Shown here one piece after another: positions 7,775-12,206 of a DNA stretch of 12,206 nt. Below the pieces are notes generated by a model. The model ran no database searches. It was not told the origin of the DNA and worked only from the letters and a program-made list of their open reading frames with translations. The translations under genes and the position numbers were made by a program. The stretch lies in assembly GCA_001464165.1 (NCBI GenBank), contig LNEX01000410.1, forward strand, positions 1 through 12,206, written 5' to 3'. Each line of letters starts with the position of its first letter. Positions within the stretch are counted from its first letter, which is position 1. Origin of the DNA: a bacterium Ga0077546. GTDB taxonomy: Bacteria > Cyanobacteriota > Vampirovibrionia > Obscuribacterales > Obscuribacteraceae.

Positions 7775-10700
7775 ATGGCAGAACAAGAGACACTGGTGCT
7801 AGTAGATGGAAGCTCGCTAGCCTTCCGCTCATTCTATGCCCTCATGAGAACAGGAATGAAGGCTAAAGATGGCAGTCCGACCTGGGCCGTTCACGGTTTT
7901 TTCTCTTCGCTTTTCGACCAAATCGAAAGGCAAAAGCCAGACATGCTCGCTGTTTGCTTTGACCTTTCAGACCCAACCTTTCGTCATATTGAATACGATC
8001 AGTACAAGGCCAATAGAGCGGCCATGCCCGATGATCTGGCCGTGCAATGGCCAATTATCAAAGAAGGCGTTTCTACCTTTGAAATTCCACTTTTAGAATT
8101 GGCGGGCTACGAAGCTGACGATGTCATCGGCACTGTGGCAAAACAAGCAGCAGCGCAAGGTAGGCGTGTCATCATTTTGACTGGCGATCGCGACGCCTTT
8201 CAATTAGTAGACGGCGATAATTCTTCGATAGAAATTCATCTCACGACCAAAGATGGACTAGTGAACTGCGGTCGGCAGCAAGTATTTGATCGCATGGGAA
8301 TCTGGCCAGAGCAAGTAGTCGACTTTAAAGCGCTATGTGGTGATAGCTCAGACAACATTCCAGGAGTTAAGGGTATTGGCGAGAAAGGTGCTCAACAGCT
8401 ACTTTCGTCCTACCAGACCCTAGATGGAGTATACGAGCATATAGAAGAAATTAAGTCAGCGTCATTGAAAAAGAAGCTGATCGATGGCAAAGAAATTGCC
8501 TACATCAGCCAACGACTAGCCACCATCCGTCTTGATGTGCCTCTCGATTTTGACTTTGAGCATTGCCGCTTAAGTATGCCAGAGTTACAGCCGCTGAAAG
8601 ACTACTTTGACAAACTTAACTTCAGGCAGCTAACAACGCGACTGCCAAAAATTTTAGCTCGCTTCTCACCCGATGGCTCTGTTCCAGTGATGCCAAAAAC
8701 TGCTTCCTTGTCAGCACAAAACAGCCAACCAACCCAAAGCAGATCAACTTCACAAAGCGCACCGCAAGAGCACTCTTTAACCGGAGCGCAGACGACCCTG
8801 ACAGCTCCATCCATTGACTCAGTCGAGCAGGCTGAACAGCCGCTAGGACAACTCAAACTCTCTTTCGGACCCGCTCCCAGCAGCGCAGCTGCAATAACAG
8901 TAGCGAGCGAAGCACGAGCACCAATAATTGCTCCAGCGCCCGAGTTGACAATTATTACAACCACAGAACAGCTTGATCAGCTAATTGCAGAGCTTTCTAC
9001 TCAAAGTCTAATATCAGTAGACTTAGAAACCACCGGCCTCGATAGCTTAGCCACCGAAATAGTTGGTTATGCCATCGCTTGGGACCCAGCTATTAGCTGC
9101 CATGATGGCCGCGTGAAAGTAGACGCAGCAACAGAAGGCAAGCCGACTCTTAAGGCCGTCTATGTTCCAGTTCGTCACGTTGATGCTTTGCAAACAGCTC
9201 AACTTGGTCAATTAGACCCAGAAACAGTTAGCGCGAGACTCAAACCGATCTTTGAAGACCAATCTATAGGCAAAGTCGCTCAAAATTCCAAATTTGAGAT
9301 GAACTGCCTTTCTTGTGATGGTATTAAGTTTGGTCCTCTGGTTTTCGACACCATGCTCGCCAGCTATATTCTTAATCCTGATGGCAAGCACGGGTTGAAG
9401 GATCAATCGGAGCGCATACTTAACTATCAAATGATGCGCATTGATGAGCTAATCGGCAGTGGCCGCAAACAGATCACCATCAACTATGCTCCGCTCGATA
9501 AAGTGGCAGCCTATGCATCCGACGATGCTCGTATCACCCTTGAACTAGCGCGCTTCTATGCCCCCTTACTAGATAAAGAACAAGAGTTCTTACTTTACGA
9601 AATGGAACAGCCGTTAGCCCACGTCCTCGCTTCTATGGAGCAAGCTGGAGTGGCTCTAGATCTTGAATATCTGCAAAACTTTTCCCACGAACTATCAAGC
9701 GAACTTGCCAGACTCGAAACCGAAATCTACGCTCTCGCTGGTCACGGCTTCAACATAAATTCCACCCAGCAGTTGCAAAAAGTTTTGTTTGAAGAAATTG
9801 GGCTAAAGCCAAAAAACAAAACTAAAACTGGGTTTTCAACAGATGCCGCAGTGCTAGAGTCGCTGCGCGAAGAGCATGAGATTATAGGCAAGCTCTTAGA
9901 GTATCGCCATATTTCGAAATTACGCTCAACATACGTTGACGCCCTACCGAGCCAAATCTCTAAGCGAGATGGACGTCTACATGGTGATTTCAACCAAACC
10001 GTAACCAGCACAGGGCGTCTTTCCAGCTCAAATCCTAATCTCCAAAACATTCCCATTCGTACCGAAATTGGCAGACGCATTCGTCGAGCCTTTATTGCGG
10101 CTCCCGGCTGTTCTCTAATATCGGCTGACTACTCGCAAATTGAGCTACGTCTTTTAGCGCACATGTGTGAAGATGAAACTTTAATTGATGCCTTTGAGAA
10201 GAACCAGGATATACACGCCAGGACCGCTGGTGAAATTTATGAAATACCAATTGAAGAGGTAACGTCGGATATCAGGCGCGTCGGCAAAACCATTAATTTT
10301 GCCCTTGTCTATCAACAAGGTGCCTACTCAACCGGCCTCGATCTAGGCATATCAACAAAAGAAGCACAAGGCTTCATCGACAAGTATTTTGCTCGCTACC
10401 CTAAAGTTCAAGGTTTCCTTCAAAGTACAATAGAAGAAGCGCGCAACAAATCGTATGCTAGGACAATTTGGGGTCGCCGACGATACTTCACCCACCTACA
10501 CGATCGCAATGACAACGTGCGCAAGGCAGACGAGCGGGCCGCGTGCAACGCCCCAATTCAAGGCAGCGCTGCAGACTTGATCAAGTTAGCCATGATCGAA
10601 TTAGACAAAGAGTTGAAAGCTGCCAATAGCGGTGCTCGACTAACCATGCAAGTACATGACGAATTGGTGCTGGAAGTTCCAGACAATGAAATTGATAAGA

Positions 10701-10801
10701 CTAAAGCAATACTAGAGAGAGCGATGACTCTAAAGCAACCGCTAAAAGTGCCGCTTAAAGTAGATTTTGGAATAGGCAAAAACTGGATGGATGCGAAATA
10801 A
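7775..10801 (+). CDS. polA: DNA polymerase I
   Basis: PolA fills gaps and removes RNA primers in replication and repair. All three domains are present in 1008 residues, longer than the common 850-970. The 5' nuclease (about 1-290) shows LVLVDGSSLAFRSFYAL, GYEADDVIG, TGDRDAFQLV and GDSSDNIPGVKGIG. A linker at about 300-390 is low-complexity and rich in S, T, Q, A and P, which accounts for the extra length. The 3'-5' exonuclease has Exo I (D416, E418 in DLETTGLD), Exo II (NSKFE, where the usual Asp is E508) and Exo III (D584 in YASDDA). The polymerase has motif A SADYSQIELR, the O-helix RRVGKTINFALVYQQG with the usual R, K, F and Y, and motif C QVHDELVLEV. ATG 7775 follows the upstream stop by 17 bases, with GAAGAG at 7759-7764 as a weak ribosome site, so it is probably co-transcribed with the phosphatase homologue. 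The O-helix form resembles cyanobacterial PolA as I recall it. Confidence 0.97.
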   Translation: MAEQETLVLVDGSSLAFRSFYALMRTGMKAKDGSPTWAVHGFFSSLFDQIERQKPDMLAVCFDLSDPTFRHIEYDQYKANRAAMPDDLAVQWPIIKEGVSTFEIPLLELAGYEADDVIGTVAKQAAAQGRRVIILTGDRDAFQLVDGDNSSIEIHLTTKDGLVNCGRQQVFDRMGIWPEQVVDFKALCGDSSDNIPGVKGIGEKGAQQLLSSYQTLDGVYEHIEEIKSASLKKKLIDGKEIAYISQRLATIRLDVPLDFDFEHCRLSMPELQPLKDYFDKLNFRQLTTRLPKILARFSPDGSVPVMPKTASLSAQNSQPTQSRSTSQSAPQEHSLTGAQTTLTAPSIDSVEQAEQPLGQLKLSFGPAPSSAAAITVASEARAPIIAPAPELTIITTTEQLDQLIAELSTQSLISVDLETTGLDSLATEIVGYAIAWDPAISCHDGRVKVDAATEGKPTLKAVYVPVRHVDALQTAQLGQLDPETVSARLKPIFEDQSIGKVAQNSKFEMNCLSCDGIKFGPLVFDTMLASYILNPDGKHGLKDQSERILNYQMMRIDELIGSGRKQITINYAPLDKVAAYASDDARITLELARFYAPLLDKEQEFLLYEMEQPLAHVLASMEQAGVALDLEYLQNFSHELSSELARLETEIYALAGHGFNINSTQQLQKVLFEEIGLKPKNKTKTGFSTDAAVLESLREEHEIIGKLLEYRHISKLRSTYVDALPSQISKRDGRLHGDFNQTVTSTGRLSSSNPNLQNIPIRTEIGRRIRRAFIAAPGCSLISADYSQIELRLLAHMCEDETLIDAFEKNQDIHARTAGEIYEIPIEEVTSDIRRVGKTINFALVYQQGAYSTGLDLGISTKEAQGFIDKYFARYPKVQGFLQSTIEEARNKSYARTIWGRRRYFTHLHDRNDNVRKADERAACNAPIQGSAADLIKLAMIELDKELKAANSGARLTMQVHDELVLEVPDNEIDKTKAILERAMTLKQPLKVPLKVDFGIGKNWMDAK

Positions 10802-10803
10802 CC

Positions 10804-11151
10804 TTGAACATAATTGAAGACACAGTCGACCTCGATCTCTTTCTCAAACTTGATATACGTGTCGGCAAAATTATCAAGGCTGAAGTATTTGGCCAAGCCA
10901 GAAAGCCAGCCTACAAACTCTGGATTGATTTCGGTGAACTTGGCACAAAGCAATCAAGCGCTCAAATCACGGCACACTACCGCCTAGATGCCCTAATTGG
11001 CCGTCTCGTAGCCTGCGTTATGAATTGCCCAGGCAAACAAGTCGGAGATTTTAACTCGGAAGTTCTAGTTTTAGGTAGTGCGGTCAATGCTGGAGGCGTG
11101 CTGCTCTTAAAGCCAGATGATGGCTCCGAGCTCGGAAGCAGAGTCTTCTAA
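10804..11151 (+). CDS. csaA: CsaA-type tRNA-binding domain protein
   Basis: This 115-residue protein consists of a single tRNA-binding (EMAP-II-like OB fold) domain. Key stretches are FLKLDIRVGKIIKAE, AYKLWIDFGELGTKQSSAQIT and FNSEVLVLG, which match Bacillus CsaA closely. CsaA proteins bind tRNA-like RNA and have been described as export-related chaperones; the exact role is unsettled. The start is TTG 10804, two bases after the polA stop, with no strong Shine-Dalgarno site. Translation is probably coupled to polA. The predicted N-terminus is about five residues longer than in Bacillus, but no ATG lies closer to the conserved part. The protein is cytoplasmic, and the link to polA appears to be only transcriptional. 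Confidence 0.88.
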   Translation: MNIIEDTVDLDLFLKLDIRVGKIIKAEVFGQARKPAYKLWIDFGELGTKQSSAQITAHYRLDALIGRLVACVMNCPGKQVGDFNSEVLVLGSAVNAGGVLLLKPDDGSELGSRVF

Positions 11152-11163
11152 AATCAATTGATT
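11152..11163. repeat. Perfect 12-bp palindrome between convergent genes
   Basis: AATCAATTGATT is its own reverse complement and begins immediately after the csaA-like stop, in the 28-base gap before the leftward gene ends. With no loop it cannot make a normal terminator hairpin. A weak overlapping stem ATTGA/TCAAT also exists. No function is assigned. Confidence 0.3.
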
Positions 11164-11179
11164 CAACTCAATGGTCTTT

Positions 11180-12043
11180 CTAGGCAGCGCAAAAAAGCCG
11201 CACCACTGGCGGTGACACATAACGGAGTATCGACTCATAGGTTATCGGCGGGTGCTCAAGGCAAGCTACAAGCAGCGCCCCCTGAGACCAGCGCACACGA
11301 TCAATATGACACCAGAAAGACGCCAAGTATATTTGCAAACACTTTCGACTAACTCCCTGAAAATGAGTACGAATATAAGCAATAGCGGCCTTGACAGCAC
11401 TAGCGACTAACTCAACGGATAGAGAGCTAGCCAATTGTCGATCAGCACTTTCTAGATAGGCAGCTATCACAGCACTCAAATCTTCGCTCGCTGAATTGAA
11501 ATTCTGCCATTGATCTAGACTTAGAAAGCTAGAGAATTCTTCAAGGCCGTCTATCAGCTCGGCTCGAGGATGCTCCTGAGCAGGAGTCTCCTTACTTCGC
11601 TTGGCGACAATCGGCAGAAGAAACTGAGCAGGGAGCGCCGGCGATGAATCATCCAGACTCTCATCCAATACCATGCCTAAGCGCTTCTGAATGTTTAGGG
11701 CGGTACTCTGAGCAATTTCCAACAACCGAGAAAAACGCATGGCACTAATCGTAATTCCCCGCTCCTTCAACCAAACAAGAGCGAGCCAAGCTCTCAATTT
11801 CACCACCCCTGCAAAAAGAGTACCTGATGTCACCCAGGATACCTTTTTACAATTTCGGCAAGAATAAAATCTATCTCCTGGCCGGTGAACAATCTGAGGT
11901 TGCTGACAACGGCATTCAATCTTATTGTAAATGACAAGGTTGTCGTAGAGAAAATCAGCAGCGGCTTGATCGCTTGGCACCTCTTCTTTAAATGCTTGCC
12001 AGGCCTCAACGAAGAGAATGTCGTCGGTGGGATTTGTAGACAT
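11180..12043 (-). CDS. IS1595/ISXO2-type transposase-derived protein lacking the catalytic core
   Basis: ATG 12043 is preceded by AGGAGG at 12056-12051, seven bases away, and gives 287 residues; the upstream ATG at 12094 has no such site. Residues about 12-105 match the N-terminal zinc-ribbon plus helix-turn-helix region of IS1595-family transposases. This covers C44, C46, C62 and C65 (first pair CxC instead of the usual CxxC), then VTSGTLFAGVVKLRAWLALVW and SRLLEIAQSTALNIQKRL. Near the end, HFQGVSRKCLQIYLASFW (about 227-244) matches the tail of the ISXO2-like transposase domain. The region between holds no DETYIGG-like motif and no second Asp motif, and the catalytic Glu position, 16 residues before the G of GVS, is A214. 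Transposition activity is therefore unlikely. A DNA-binding or otherwise domesticated role is inferred from the intact frame and strong ribosome site. No terminal inverted repeats were found around the gene. It converges on csaA. Confidence 0.7.
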   Translation of the reverse strand: MSTNPTDDILFVEAWQAFKEEVPSDQAAADFLYDNLVIYNKIECRCQQPQIVHRPGDRFYSCRNCKKVSWVTSGTLFAGVVKLRAWLALVWLKERGITISAMRFSRLLEIAQSTALNIQKRLGMVLDESLDDSSPALPAQFLLPIVAKRSKETPAQEHPRAELIDGLEEFSSFLSLDQWQNFNSASEDLSAVIAAYLESADRQLASSLSVELVASAVKAAIAYIRTHFQGVSRKCLQIYLASFWCHIDRVRWSQGALLVACLEHPPITYESILRYVSPPVVRLFCAA

Positions 12044-12105
12044 GTTTCTTCCTCCTTTTCTCTTATAGACGTTCAAAAATAGAATTAAGTTCAATGGACA
12101 GAATT

Positions 12106-12133
12106 AGAAAAAGCTCCTCCTGGATTTTGGAGC
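12106..12133 (-). terminator. Possible intrinsic terminator or attenuator upstream of the transposase-derived gene
   Basis: Read leftward, GCTCC (12133-12129) and GGAGC (12117-12113) form a 5-bp G+C-rich stem with an 11-base loop, followed by TTTTTCT (12112-12106). It could end transcription arriving from beyond the window, or attenuate a promoter in the adjoining repeats. The stem is short, so confidence is low. Confidence 0.35.
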
Positions 12134-12134
12134 A

Positions 12135-12206
12135 AAGTCACAGCGATGTCGTTCTGACTATATGAATCCAAGTCACAGCGATGTCTTTCTGACTATATGA
12201 ATCCAA
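12135..12206. repeat. Tandem direct repeat, 35-bp period, continuing past the window
   Basis: Two head-to-tail copies occupy 12135-12169 and 12170-12204, differing at one base (G12151 versus T12186). The final AA of the window begins a possible third copy. Each unit begins AAGTCACAGCGATGTC and ends GACTATATGAATCC. Inside is an imperfect dyad with half-sites GTCAnAnCGA and TCGnTnTGAC separated by two bases; it is partly spoiled in the second copy. There are no spacers, so it is not a CRISPR array. Confidence 0.85.

Noticed and set aside
10558..10953. Leftward open frame of 131 residues
   Set aside because: It lies across the conserved end of polA and the start of the csaA-like gene; it is a shadow of real coding sequence.
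11180..12094. Start of the transposase-derived gene at the ATG at 12094
   Set aside because: The internal ATG at 12043 has a near-perfect AGGAGG seven bases upstream, and the extra 17 residues are not part of the family domain.
12135..12206. Direct repeats as a CRISPR array
   Set aside because: The 35-bp units abut with no spacer between them, and no cas gene is nearby.

Overview
The window carries ordinary bacterial chromosomal genes at a moderate G+C content, with TTG and GTG starts and good Shine-Dalgarno sites at several genes. The PurA and PolA sequences look cyanobacterium-like (for example the PolA O-helix ends INFALVYQQG). A TPR protein, a phasin-like protein, a large one-helix membrane protein and a secreted phosphatase-family protein accompany them, and no photosynthesis gene is seen. 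Together these suggest a non-photosynthetic relative of the Cyanobacteria (Melainabacteria/Vampirovibrionia, possibly Obscuribacterales). That assignment is inference from remembered family features and was not searched.

Left to right: positions 1-311 hold a possible fragment of a leftward gene at the edge and a good sigma70-type promoter. This promoter feeds purA (312-1621), whose reading frame is broken once near 570-590. Convergent with purA is a leftward TPR gene (1644-2528), whose signal peptide lies just upstream in another frame. Divergent from it is a rightward gene (2729-5293) for an 854-residue membrane-anchored protein of unknown function. A leftward phasin-like gene (5296-5738) meets it tail to tail and is also frame-broken. 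A likely three-gene rightward operon follows: a secreted PafA-type phosphatase homologue (5982-7757), polA (7775-10801) and a csaA-like tRNA-binding protein (10804-11151), with gaps of only 17 and 2 bases. Last comes a leftward gene (11180-12043) derived from an IS1595/ISXO2-type transposase. Upstream of it, a 35-bp tandem repeat runs off the window end.

The most striking observation is the phosphatase homologue. It keeps the PafA fold signature and an open frame over 591 residues, yet its nucleophile and nearly all metal ligands are replaced, so it looks like a secreted pseudoenzyme. Second is the transposase-derived protein, which keeps the zinc-ribbon/HTH and the C-terminal end of the ISXO2 domain but has no recognisable DDE core. 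Three frame breaks in 12 kb, next to long intact frames, raise the question of assembly error versus gene decay. No CRISPR array, rRNA, tRNA or recognised defence system was seen.
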